64,000 nt of DNA from assembly GCA_019916065.1 (NCBI GenBank), contig CM034233.1, positions 18,126,436-18,190,435 of the forward strand, written 5' to 3'. The notes under the pieces were generated by a model that saw nothing but the letters and a program-made list of their open reading frames with translations, made no database searches and was not told where the DNA came from. This stretch comes from Vitellaria paradoxa. Taxonomy: Eukaryota > Streptophyta > Magnoliopsida > Ericales > Sapotaceae. The translations under genes and the position numbers were made by a program. Position 1 is the stretch's first letter; every line of letters starts with the position of its first letter. Shown piece after piece: positions 1-11,746 of the stretch.

Positions 1-3000
1 ATCTTCGCTTATCGTTCTCACCATCTCGAAGTCACTCGTTCAATCCTCACTCACTGCTTCTTCATCACCGCCGCTTCAGAACCAGCCCCAATGGAAGGCT
101 CATCGGCATTCACCGTTCAAAGGTCTCCCCTACTTTCTTTTTTTTTTTTTAACGCATACAGGTGTGTAAAGATATGCATATGGTTTGTGAACTTTTATAG
201 CTGTTAATTTGGCAGTTGAACAATTCGACGGGTGAAGAAGAATTGGAGGACATTGATGGAGGTTTTTCTTATAACGACGATGTGATTGACGAAGAAGACG
301 AGAGCGATGAAGAAGATGATACGGAGAGCAGCGTCGATTTGCTGTTCAGGTTCCTTCAGAGCATGTTTAAGAAGGTCTCGAAGAGGGTCAGGAAGGCCTC
401 TCGTTCCGTCTTACCGGCAGTAATTCCTCCCCAGCTGGTAAGACCATGCTATTCTGGCTACTAAAGAGTATTGGATGTGATAGTAAATCATTTGTGTGGA
501 TGATTGGGATTGATCTGCTTCCATTGTGCTTCTCACCTATTATATTTAACCTTTTTTTTTTTTTCATGTCTTGAGAGTGGGCTTTTAGGGATTTGAAAAG
601 AGAGTTCGAATCTATTTATGCATGAAAGAACAAAAAAAGTGGAAATTTCTGTTAGGAGTTGCGTTTCTGACCCCCACATTTGGTGCATATTTTCATGGAA
701 GTTGAACATTTGAAGGAGGGATTATGTAGGGGAAAAGATTTGTATTCCTGCCTTCTGAAGGCTAATAGTGGTGTGTGGTAGCCGCCACTAATTGTTATGA
801 ATTCAAATAGAAGAAAATAATTGATGAAAAAAGGGTTAAAAGCGGAAATTTCCTTCTGCTTTGCAATTGGAAAGAGATTTAAAAAAAAAAAATTAGTTGT
901 AGCTGGATATGGATTAAGGCAGCCAAATGTGCTCGGAAAACCATTGAATTGATAAGGGTCTCACTGCAACTATAGAAGCATACTTAATGCTATTGGATTT
1001 GCATTAACTTTTAGCCTCCAGTGTCTGGATCATGATTAAGGGAGCTATGGTCATTCTCATGGGACAAATTTTTGACAATGCTCATTGAAATAAACTATGC
1101 TAAAGGGCAACTCTCGAATTACGGGGTTTAGGGTGGGTCAGATGCACGAAAATTTACCATGCTATAGAGAGGTTTTTTTCTGGGTTTGAACATTGAAATA
1201 AACTATACCGCTTGCGCAAATTAAATTTCCTGGGAAGTCCCAAATCCATAGTAAATTGTGGTTTAAACTGTTCTGCCCTCTTATCAAACAGTCACAGAAC
1301 TTGTTACGCTCAATTAAATTCACCAAATCTTATTTCAACCCGCACCCTCTCCCCCTATCATCTTTTATGCTTGTCTGATATTTTCAGACAGAGGATTTGG
1401 GGATGGGTGGAGAGGTAATTATATCGTTTGTCACTACCAATTTTTTTTTTTTTTCCTTTCAAAATTTTCATATTTGCTTGGACTTTGGAGTGTGGCCATC
1501 ACACTCGCTTGCTTTTTTTTTGTTAAATGGACTTTATAGGAAAGGATCTCAGATGTGAGCTCTAGGTAGTACAACTTCAACACTGTGGAATCGCGGATGC
1601 GTTTATACTCATATCAACTAAACCACCTTGAAATTTCCAACTTTATACCGAAGCCTTTGCACTTGGTGATTCATTTTCACTGCGGTAACGAATAGATGAG
1701 CTCCTTGCTTTATATAAAAAGGTTTATCTAGAGTGTGACTATTTCAATGCTGTTAATAGCAGATAATTCTGATGTGGACAAAGCTTCCACTCCATTTTGC
1801 TACAAACACCTTAAACCTGCTTGTAATTCAATTTTAAAGGATCCACTTACAACCTTATCTCCCTGGAAAATGTGTTTCATTCTGGCTTTACGACTTGAAT
1901 CCCCAGTTAACATTTACTATCTATCCTTGCTTGAAATTATTCCGCACTGAAGTTAATAATTCACTGCCTGCATAGAAATTGCCTTATTAATCTGGTAAGA
2001 ATTTCCTTGCTCTTTCTATCCTGCCATAGCCAACATATCTTTCTCCTTGCGAGTACAATTAATTTATCTGGCTGCTACTAACATTACTTGCATGCAAGGA
2101 AGCACAAATGAGTAATCATTTAAGCCGCTATGCAGTTCGATGGAAACGGCCAATGATAGGCAATACTGCAATGAGATAAGCTTAAATCAAGTCTGTGTAT
2201 GGAGATTTCAACAATGAATCTGGGAGCATTGGAAACTAATTTTCACGAAATCAATGTGCTTAATTCTGAGTGTGGTCTCATCATGATGTTATGGTCTTAA
2301 CTTCAAACATAAATTATACCGGTGATAATTGAGGGCTGTGTTACATGAATTCTTCTATTTCTTCTTGTGACAGAAAATTATAAGGTGGAAAGATTTCTGA
2401 TTTTTCTTTCTTTGTGTATTGAATCTGTATAGCATTATATAGTAGTTTACAAGATAAAAATAGGAAACTAAATCACTCCCAATAGGGAAGTAAATCGCCT
2501 CCAAATCAAGGAAGCTATCTAATCAAATCCCTTCAGTTAAGGGATTCTAAACTAAATTTTCTAACCTATTTACGGCTCATGTACAACTCAATAGTTCTTT
2601 GTACGGGGATATGTGTCTGACTCCCTTATGGCCCGTTTCCGTGTTAGACATTCAGATTTTTTAATTTTCAACAATATTTGAAAAACCAGCAGCTTATATT
2701 TGATAATAAAGAATTTTATTTTATTTTTTTTATTTTTCACATTAGTAGAAGATTCGGGATAAGGTTAAATACATCTCACACTTCCTAGACCTTGCAATGC
2801 GGGAGTCTCATATACTAAATTGCCATTTAAATGGATAGAAGATAAAAAAAACTCATTTTTCGTTCAAATTTCATTTTATTTCAATTACATTCCTAAATAA
2901 TAACAATATCTTATCTCAATCTACTATGCAATAAACAATATATTTAAATTTTTATGATGTGTCCACATATCAATACCCAAATTTTGAATACGTATCCCAA

Positions 3001-5186
3001 TATTGTAAACTTAAAATTTTGAAAAGTTTTGACATCTGAACACGTACTGCACCCGGTACTCATATCCAACTCCCTGCAACATAGATTGAGGGTTTTATCG
3101 CTGTGAAATGTTCATGAGATAGTTATTTCCTTGAAAACATAATTTCATCAAAGATGTAGTTCATAGTGGTATTCATGCAATCTGCTGCTACTTTGGGTAT
3201 TATGTGTGTCTATTGATAATTATTGTATATAAAATTGCATTGTGCACAGGAAGCTCTTTTTGAGATCACGCCAGCTATCATCTTGCTTCTAACCTAAGAA
3301 ACACAGACTCACCACCAATGATGTTCTCTGTGAGTCAAACTTATAAGGGACTTGGACATGCCCTAGATAGGTGTTGGACTCGCCTTTTTCCGTGTCTATC
3401 TTTTATTTTTTAACATTCAAACACAATTTGGAGTCTGGATGCGCCACAAACTCGTTTTCAACACATGTTGGAAAGCAGCCGAACTCAACTCAACTTTATG
3501 TATGTGTGTGTTTTTATTTTCTTTGGTAACTTGTAAGTTATTGAATATTAGTTTATTATCATTTTTTATGGAATGTAATCATTTATGACTTCTTTGTTAA
3601 CTTTTAGGATATGAAATACATAGTTTTTAATTAGTAAGCGTTATATGTATTATTTCTAGTATATTTGAATAAAATATTAATATCTAAGACACGTAGGCCC
3701 CGTTTGGGGCACCAAAACCCACCGACTTTAACTAATTTTTTTGTATTTTTTTCCAATCAAAATTTCTTCACATATCATCTTTCTACTTTTATTGTACTTT
3801 TTGACCAACTTTTTGTCAACAAAACATACTCATAATATAATATATTTTTGTTGAGTCTATGCCGCAGCGTGTCTTGTATTTTTTTAAAATTTGTTGAGTC
3901 AGCTCATCCATGTCGTGTTTTGCCAATGTCCATTCTTAGCTTCTAATATCTACCTACTAAATATGGATCATGGATTTTTTTGGTCAATAGTGGAACTTGC
4001 CTAAACCATGTTGGTTATGAGGGAGAGTGTGTTTGGTTCCTTTGAAGTTTCATTATTCTGTTATTTTCATGCCAATGGTAGTGGATTCCTTGCTGCTTTT
4101 AGCAACACTTAGTCATGAATATTGTTGGTTGCTTTACTTTCAAGTTTCAACTTTTATGTTAACTCTCTCTCTCTCTCATCTGGGGAGTACAGGTTTCTTT
4201 TGCAGTTGATGGAGTCCTTCTTTTGGCTTCACTTTCTATCCTGAAGGCCCTTCTTGAGGTATTGTTTCGCCATTAGTGCCATTGCACAAGAATTTAGATC
4301 TTATTGCTTGCTGATAGATGTGGTGTTGCGTCTTGTTTGCACAACTAGGAAAGTGTACCACTGAACTGCAGGTAGTTTTTTTATTTTATTTATCCTCGCG
4401 GAGAAGGTGGGTTGTTTGTGGGTAAGGTAATTGTGAAAACAACATAACTGGAAAATGAAGGGGAAAAAAGTTGAGGAAAAAAGGTGGATATTCTGGTTGC
4501 TGTGCCAAGAATCTGAGATCACCAGGAAAATTGAATTATAATACTATAATTTTATTTTTTGACAAGTATAATACTATAACTTGTTTATTTTCATTTTCTT
4601 TTTTATTTTTGAAACTATACACCATGAAGACCATAATGGCTTCTTCTTCAAATATTCATGCAAAGATATCTTCTCCAAGGAAGGGGGGAAAAAAGAAAAA
4701 GGGGGGGCAGTCACGAAAAAGAAACAATTCAAAGTAGCTTCCTTTTTTCACCGATAGGAATACATTCTTTTACCTACAATCTTTTTGGTCCATTCAATTT
4801 GGAAAAAGGTTGGAAAATGAGTATGAAAACTTTTAAGAATTTGGTGGAGCTACATTGCTCATAAAATTCAACGATTATATTATGTTATTTGTAGCATCTT
4901 TATTTTTTTTTGGTTGGGTGGGTGGGTTGGTTGTTAATTTCTTGCACTGATTTAATTATGGAGCACGTAACCTTCAGCATATTTATGGGTAAAACAGAGC
5001 AAGAGATCTAAGATACTGCGTTGCTATGAATGTGGTTTCTAGGTGGCGTGTACCATTGGAGGCTCTGTATTCGTGGTAATCCTGCTCCTACGCGTGATTT
5101 GGGCAGCTACTTCCTACTTTCAATCAAGTGGGAATAATTTCAACCAAAGTGGAACTCCCTACGATAGAACACAACCAGTAACATGA
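1..5186 (+). CDS. SHW1-like acidic membrane protein, 5'-partial, four visible exons
   Basis: The exons are <1-122, 216-437, 4193-4258 and 5043-5186, all joined in phase 0, ending in TGA after ...TQPVT (183 residues visible). Exon 1 is read from base 3, because only that frame joins exon 2 in phase. It gives an Arg/Ser-rich stretch (LRLSFSPSRSHSFNPHS...) typical of a plastid transit peptide; its ATG lies left of the window. Exon 2 encodes a very acidic segment, then the signature ESSVDLLFRFLQSMFKKV and a basic patch (KRVRKASRSVLP). Exons 3 and 4 each encode a hydrophobic helix (VDGVLLLASLSILKALL; GGSVFVVILLLRVIW), so the C-terminus is probably membrane-embedded. From memory this arrangement resembles plant SHORT HYPOCOTYL IN WHITE LIGHT 1 (SHW1), a seedling light-growth regulator. 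That assignment is tentative, whereas the exon structure is well supported by phase. Confidence 0.75.
438..4192 (+). other. Large intron of the SHW1-like gene
   Basis: This 3.75-kb intron starts GTAAGA and ends TACAG. It is AT-rich, with T-runs near 551, 1441 and 4890-type low complexity. Around 3698-3830 is a MITE-like stretch starting CCCCGTTTGGGG followed by AT-rich sequence. No coding exon or clear mobile-element boundary was recognised. Confidence 0.6.
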
Positions 5187-5684
5187 TCTATTACTGTACG
5201 GAGAGTTCTCCATTTATCTTTTTAGACCTGCGGTAGCTTTCTGAAACAGTAAATATATTACTGCTTTGAGGTTCTATATATAGTTGTAAATTTTTAGTGA
5301 CAATCCTAGTCTTGGGGACGTCAAGGATTTTACCATTGAATAAGAATGGTTCTCTCATTTATGCAATAGTTGCTGATCTCGTATTATGCGAATCTTTCGA
5401 CTTTTTAGTTCTAGTTTTAGTCAGCACGAGAAGATAAATCTGGGAATACCCAAGTTCTTTGCCATCTTCACCGTTCAAACTTTGCTGTAGTAAATTAAAA
5501 CTTCGCCCATCCTTGGTAAAAGGAAGACGGCCTGTGAGTTTTTGATTGACAACAAGGTCGGGCATTATCAAAGTATGTACTTTTAAATGTTTACTAAATT
5601 GTTCCCTGGGTATGATAGTTTGCCATGACAATTCCGGTGATCTAGTCCCTGGTTTCATCTCAGGGCCTGGTTCAGGCAAAGAGG

Positions 5685-5712
5685 ACGCGCGCGCGTGCGT
5701 GCACACACACAC
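5685..5712. repeat. Alternating purine-pyrimidine (CG/CA) tract
   Basis: Twenty-eight bases alternate strictly between purine and pyrimidine: an (CG)n core, then GTGCGTG, then (CA)n. Such tracts are classic candidates for Z-DNA formation. It lies about 500 bp past the stop codon of the SHW1-like gene. Confidence 0.8.
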
Positions 5713-6035
5713 TTGGTGTATATTTTTGATACTAGGAATTGGAAAAAGTTATTAGACCAAAAAAATATATTAGAAAATAAGATCAAAATAATGTTGCAAT
5801 GGTAAAGTTGTAATTGTGGATTTCTATAGTTTATTTTTATTTTTTTTTTCAAATGTTAGGCTAACTCTTAATCTTGATTATTTTTTTTAGTATATTTTTT
5901 TTTGTTGTATAGCATTACTCCTAAGAGATATTCCATTTTTTGGTGGAATAATCAAGACCATCCCACTTGAAAAGGGAACCTAATATGGAGATATCTATTT
6001 CAATTAGTTTCAATGTTGAATTTTCCCTTGACAGA

Positions 6036-6160
6036 GGTGTTTGGATGATAAAAAAGTGTAATAAAACTATAAAAAATTGATATAAAAGTGATATGTGGTA
6101 AAATTTATAATTAGAAAAAAATTGAAAAAAAAAAGTTTGATAGATTTTGATGAGTAAACC
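6036..6160. repeat. MITE-like AT-rich repeat, GTTTGG family
   Basis: It begins GGTGTTTGGATGATAAAAAA and shares a body (TATAAAAGTGATATGTGGTAAAATTT) with repeats near 40343 and 43038. Its right end is unclear and no target-site duplication was found. Confidence 0.3.
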
Positions 6161-6274
6161 AACACCGAGGACATGCTTGCAAGCATCATAACCCAGAATG
6201 TAAGTAAAATCGTACAGTTCCAGCAGTCAAAATAGAGAAGGATGCTAGTTTCATTTGCGAAGCCATCGGATTTT

Positions 6275-6733
6275 CACGAGAAAAATAACATGAATATGAA
6301 TTTAGAACATCCTTTTATAATTTAATTATGTGGAAACATACCTATTTGAGCCATTCTTTTGATTGTAAATTGCCTCTTGAGACAACAAACAAACAGAATC
6401 TATTAGGGTTAGGTCTTCCCCTCATTTTTCAGGAACAACTATGACGGCTATCTATGGGTCAAGCAATCTTTAAAACCCTTAGAGTGGAGAGGAGACCTAA
6501 CCAACACACACATATATATTTAGTCCAATGGACCCTCCCATAAAGAGACCATTAGACCCAATAGGCTCACACTTACCGTCCAATCACAATTACTTTATAA
6601 TAGGTGTGCATGAGCCCACAAAATGATCACAACAATAGTTCATTCTCAATGTCTTATAATTATATTGGTTCAACCCATTTTAATAAAACAAAATGGACAA
6701 TTAATGGAAGCTCAATATAAAAAAATTCTAACA
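6275..6733 (-). repeat. Copia-1 3' LTR
   Basis: It matches 14857-15315 almost end to end. On the minus strand it starts TGTTAGAATTTT. The other terminus (expected TGTAAGAG on the plus strand) is eroded to CACGAG. Confidence 0.9.
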
Positions 6734-6744
6734 TTCTCCCACTT
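6734..6744 (-). other. Copia-1 polypurine tract
   Basis: On the minus strand this reads AAGTGGGAGAA and directly abuts the LTR start TGTTAG, the expected place for plus-strand priming. Confidence 0.75.
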
Positions 6745-7393
6745 GAACAAACATTAATTGTAGTTTAATATTTTGAAAAGAAAAAAATTTGTATAAAATA
6801 ACTCTTAGGCTGATACACAAAAAAAAAAAAAAAAAAAAAAAAAAAACTTTATGTGGCCACTTAAAAAAAATCATGAGACAATCCACCTTAAACAAGTCCG
6901 ATCCAACAAAGTTATCAACATCGAACCAAGGCAATCATTATACTTTATGTGTATAATGCTACTCATGATTACAAATGTCAAATAACCCCATCGACATGGA
7001 TTTAATTGTGGTAGTGTGGCATGAAAATAGCTTCCAGAAGTGATCATATCAAATACTATTTTCATTGTCAGTCCTCAAAAATGAATTCTCTTTATTAATA
7101 TGAGAATTCCATAGGCTTCAAATATAAGCCAGTATGTCTTTAACAAAATATCTTGAGATTCCACATGGTGTCATTAATAAGACATACACTCAATAAACTA
7201 TATGCTTAAGATAGACACTAAATCTTAAGCGATCATAATATGCATGAATAATTTCATTGTTATAATAAAATAACAAATATCAAATGATAATCATTAACAT
7301 GACATTATTGATAAATGTAATTGAAATAAATGTCAACAAAATCCATAAAATCCAAATAAATAAGAATCAATGGATGTAAGAAAGAAACTCCCA

Positions 7394-10300
7394 CTAACCA
7401 AGTACATCAAAAGATCCAATAATCCCTATGTTATCAACATGCCTTTTAAAAATCACTAGTCTTAGTGCCTTCGTCAAAGGATTAGCTATTATCTCTTCTG
7501 TGTTAATGTGCTCAATGATGATATCACATTTCTTTACTAAATCTCTAACACTAAGATACTTGATCTCTACGTGTTTAGACCCATTAGAGTTCTTATTATT
7601 CTTTGAAAATAAAACAGCAGCACTATTATCACAGAAAACTCTCAATGGTCTTGAAATGGAGTCCATTACCTTAAGCTCTGAAATGAAATTACGGAGCCAA
7701 ATTGCCTGCATTGCAGCCCCATAACATGCAACAAACTTAGCATGCATAGTTGAGGACGCTGTAAGAGTTTGTTTTACACTCTTCCACGCAATAACTCCTC
7801 CAGCTAACATAAAGATACCCTGAAGTAGATTTCAAATCATCCACACATCCAGCAAAGTCTAAATCTGAATAACCAACTACCTCAAGGTCACCAGCTTTCC
7901 TATACACAAGCATGTAATTCTTTGTCTTCTGCAAATACCTCATAACTTTCTTGACTGCCATCTAATGCTCAACACCAAGGTTTACAAGATATCTGCCAAG
8001 AACACTCACGGCAAAAGCTATGTCAGGTCTAGTGCATACTTAAGTATACATCAAACTACCAATTACACTTGAATAAGGAACATTACTCATTTGGTCCTTC
8101 TCAAGGTCATTTTTAGGACATCCATTTTTGCTAAACTTGTCACTTTTTGCAACAGGCACATCCCCAGGTTTGAATTCTGCATATTAAATCTCTAAAGTAC
8201 ACGGGTTATATATGCCTTTTGAGAAAGTCCCAATATGCCACGAGATCTATCACAATGTATCTCAATACCTAAAACAAAAGATGCCTCACCAAGGTCTTTC
8301 ATCTCAAAAGTGTTAGACAATAATAACTAAGTCTCATGTAGAACCTTTAGATCACTACTTGCCAATAGAATATCATCAACATCAAGAACAAGAAATATAA
8401 ACTTGCTCCCATTGACCTTAAGATATGTGCATTGATCCACCTTGTTCTCAACAAATCCCAGGGAGGTGACGACTTCATCAAATTTCAAGTACCACTGACG
8501 AGAAGCTTGCTTTAAACCATAAATAGATTTCTTCAGTTTACACACCATATGTTTTTAACCAAGTTCTTTGAAACCTTCAGGTTGTGCCATGTAGATTTCT
8601 TCACTCAGACCACCATTCAGAAAAGCTGTTTTGACATCCATCTGGTGAAGTTCTAAATCATAATGAGCCACTAGTGCCATGATGATCCGGAAAGAATCCT
8701 TAGATAAAACTGGAGAGAATGTTTCATTATAGTCAATTCATTCTTTCTGAGTGAACCCCTTAGCAACCAACCTTACTTTGAACCATTTAACCTGCCCTTT
8801 AGCATCTTTCTTAGTTTTGAACACCCATTTACAACCAATGGGCCTACATCCTTCTAGAAGATCAACAAGCTCCCATATTTCATTATGTGACATGGACTGC
8901 ATCTCATCTTTCATTGCATTTACCCATATGTCAGATTGAGAACTTGCAATAGTATCACTATATGTCACTGGATCAATCACTGGTCCCATATCATAGTCAC
9001 TTTCACAAAGATACACAATATACTAATTAGAAATAGCAGGTCTTCGCTCCCCCGTGGATTTTCTCATAGGTATCTCTAGAATAGGCTCAAGAGGCTGAGG
9101 ATTATTAACTGGTGCAGGAGGATTAGCAATCTCCTGTTATTCCTCGTGATCATTTCTCTCTATAGGTGCTAGGACAGCACTGTCATTCATAACAGGCAAA
9201 GGTACAGAAACCATCTAGTCCTTGCTACTTATGTCCACTGGATGAATGCAGCCAACATCAGCAGTGTCAAACTCCAAGAACTTAGCTGTCATTGACTCAA
9301 CAATCTTAGCACTTGGTGCTAGGTAATAGAACCTGCATCCTGTAGAATGATCTGGAAACCCGATGAAGTAGCAACAAGTGGTTTTAGGGTCAGTCTTTTT
9401 CTTTGATGGGTTATAAATTCTCAATTCAGCAAGACAACCTCAGACTCGTAAATGGTTAAGGCTAGGCTTTCTACCAATGCATAACTCAAAAGGTGTTTTA
9501 GGCACAGATTTAGAGGAAACTCTGTTTAGAATATATAAGGCAGTTCTAATGGCTTCACCCTAGAGTTACATAGGTAAGTTACTTCAGCTCATCATACTTC
9601 TCATCATATCTTTCAAGGTGTGGTTACGCCTTTCGGCCACACCATTTTGTTCAGGACTACCAGGCATAGTGTATGGAGCAAGAATCCCACAATCTTGTAA
9701 ATACTTGGCAAACGGACCTATCTACTGTCCAAAATCATCATGTTTACCATAGTATTCACCACCACGGACAGACCTGACAATTTTAATTACCTTTCCTAAT
9801 TACTTTTCTACTTCTGTTTTAAAAATCTTAAACTTTTCAAGAGCATCAGATTTTTCTTTTATGAGGTAGACATAGTCATAACGAGAAAAGTCATCAATAA
9901 AGGTGATCATATATTTGTTGCCACAAAACATAGTAGTATAAGATCCACTAATGTCAGTATGAACAATTTCTAAAAGACCTAAACTACGAGTGGCTCCTAT
10001 CTTCTTAGTCTTGGTTAGCTTACCTCTAATACAATCAACACATGTATCTAGGTCCTTAAAATCAAGAGGAATAAGAATATCATCTTTTATTAATCTCTCA
10101 ACTCTTTCATTAGAAATGTGACCTAGACGTTTATGCCACAACAAGTAAGACCTCTCTTTGGTGCGAGATTTTTTAGACATAGTGTGTTCAACATGGAATA
10201 AGGCATACACATCATTATGAGATAAAGACAACCTGTATAAACCATCACATAACACACTGTGGCTAATAATTTGAGAATTATGTAACAAATTAACTCTACC

Positions 10301-10747
10301 ATTGCCAAAATGAAGAGAATATCCAGTTTTGTCCAAAACAGAAATAGAAATTAAATTCCGTCTAAAAGACGGTACATAAAAAATATTTTTTAAAACTAGT
10401 TGAAAATCAGAGTCTAAATTTAAAACTACTACTCCAATAGACTCGACTATAACTCGCACGTCATTTGCAACTTTAAGCTTGGACTCACTCTCATTTGGTT
10501 TCTTTTGGTTTGTGAACCCCTGTAAAGAAATAGCAACATGAACAGTTGCACCACTGTCAAGCCACCAAGAATTTGATGTGACATCAACTAAATTGGATTC
10601 AAAACAAACAAAAGAAAGTGGATTACCTCATTTTTTCTTTTTTTTCTCTAACCAAGACTTGAATTTGACACATGTCTCTCTCTTATGACATTTCTTCTTG
10701 CAGAAGAAACACTTGACATCTTTCATTCCCTTTGGACCCCCTACAAT
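7394..10747 (-). pseudogene. Copia-1 pol remnant (protease, integrase, RT, RNase H)
   Basis: Pieces of one polyprotein are broken by stops and shifts. Moving down the minus strand they are: a zinc knuckle (CFFCKKKCHKRETC) near 10.69 kb; a protease motif DSGATVH near 10.55 kb; GAG-pre-integrase and integrase at 10459-9590 ([22 protein letters not shown]); RT from 9016 with WVFKTKK and [15 protein letters not shown]; and RNase H at 7961-7394 (GYSDLDFAGC; HVEIKYLSVRDL). The RT catalytic box reads [10 protein letters not shown], so the usual YVDD has become DVDD. Stops interrupt integrase and RT. The protein is related to Copia-2 but not to Copia-3. Confidence 0.9.
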
Positions 10748-11626
10748 TTAAGTTTGACCACCACCATGCCTGTTGTTATCCTGAACTTTATGAGAAGTAT
10801 TGAACTTAGGTTTCCAGTGGTTCCCATGACTCCCATGACCCTTCCCATGATGGAATTTGAAATTAGAAACAATAAGGGCACTCTCACTCTTTTCTTTCTT
10901 TAGCTTCTCTTCCTCTAAGACACACTTGGCTATAAGATCATTGATGGTCCAATTCTGGTTTTGGGTATTATAGGTTATTTTGATTTGACTAAAATCAGAG
11001 GGTAAAGAATTGAGAGTTTGGTGAACAATAAAGTCATCAAGGATTGAAACTTCAAGACCTTTAAGTTTGGACTGGATAAAGACAAGTTTGAGAATGTCTT
11101 CCCTAACCCCATACTGACTATCATACTTCATGCTCGTAAGCTCACTCATCAGAGATCCAACCTCGGCCTTACTGGATACATGATATCTAGCTCCCACAGC
11201 ATCAAAGAGCTCATTGGCATTGCTAGTCTCAGGTAAGCCACTCATAAGGTGCTCAGAAATAGATCTTTTAGTAGCAATGAGGCTCAAACGATTTGATCTA
11301 TCTTACTTGGCATAATACTCCTTCTCATCAGCAGTACTAGTAGTGGTAGGCTTAGGTGGTTCTTTCTCTTTAAATGCCACATCAATATCAACTATACCTA
11401 GAGCAAATTCAATATCTTGTTTCCACTTTTTATAATTGGAACCAACCAAGAGTTCAATAGTGGTATTGCTACTATTAACTGCAAAAGAAATTGTAGGAAC
11501 AACAAATATTAATAAATTATAAATTGGGCAATAAACATAATATAAATATGGTTTGACAACATAAGCATTATCAAGAGAATCCAGTTGCATCATTACAATC
11601 TCTCCTTTGGGCAGAGAGTGTAACAT
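10748..11626 (-). pseudogene. Copia-1 gag remnant
   Basis: The frame encodes a Copia gag: LLVGSNYKKWKQDIEFALG near its start, then a UBN2-type core ([22 protein letters not shown] equivalent) and a basic His/Gly-rich tail. One in-frame stop near 11.30 kb replaces the Trp found in Copia-2 (YYAK-stop-DRSNR versus [10 protein letters not shown]). The true gag start is uncertain. Confidence 0.85.
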
Positions 11627-11746
11627 GCTATTGGACCTCCATCCATGGAGCTACTAAATGAAAGCACCCAAGTTTTCAAAAGTAGTCCCCTTTGGGCAGA
11701 CTAACCTTTTAAACTCAAGTATTTTCTAACCAAATGCTTCATAATG

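Larger units (their letters stand above)
5187..6274. other. Intergenic region after the SHW1-like gene
   Basis: This is the 3' flank of the SHW1-like gene. It holds the alternating purine-pyrimidine tract at 5685-5712 and the MITE-like repeat at 6036-6160. No coding potential was recognised. Confidence 0.5.

Noticed and set aside
91..122. ATG at 91 (MEGSSAFTVQ...) as start of the SHW1-like gene
   Set aside because: This frame is out of phase with exon 2; only the frame read from base 3 joins in phase 0 to LNNSTGEEEL.
7428..7724. Plus-strand open frames opposite the Copia-1 and Copia-2 coding regions
   Set aside because: They mirror the retroelement genes on the minus strand and have no independent support.
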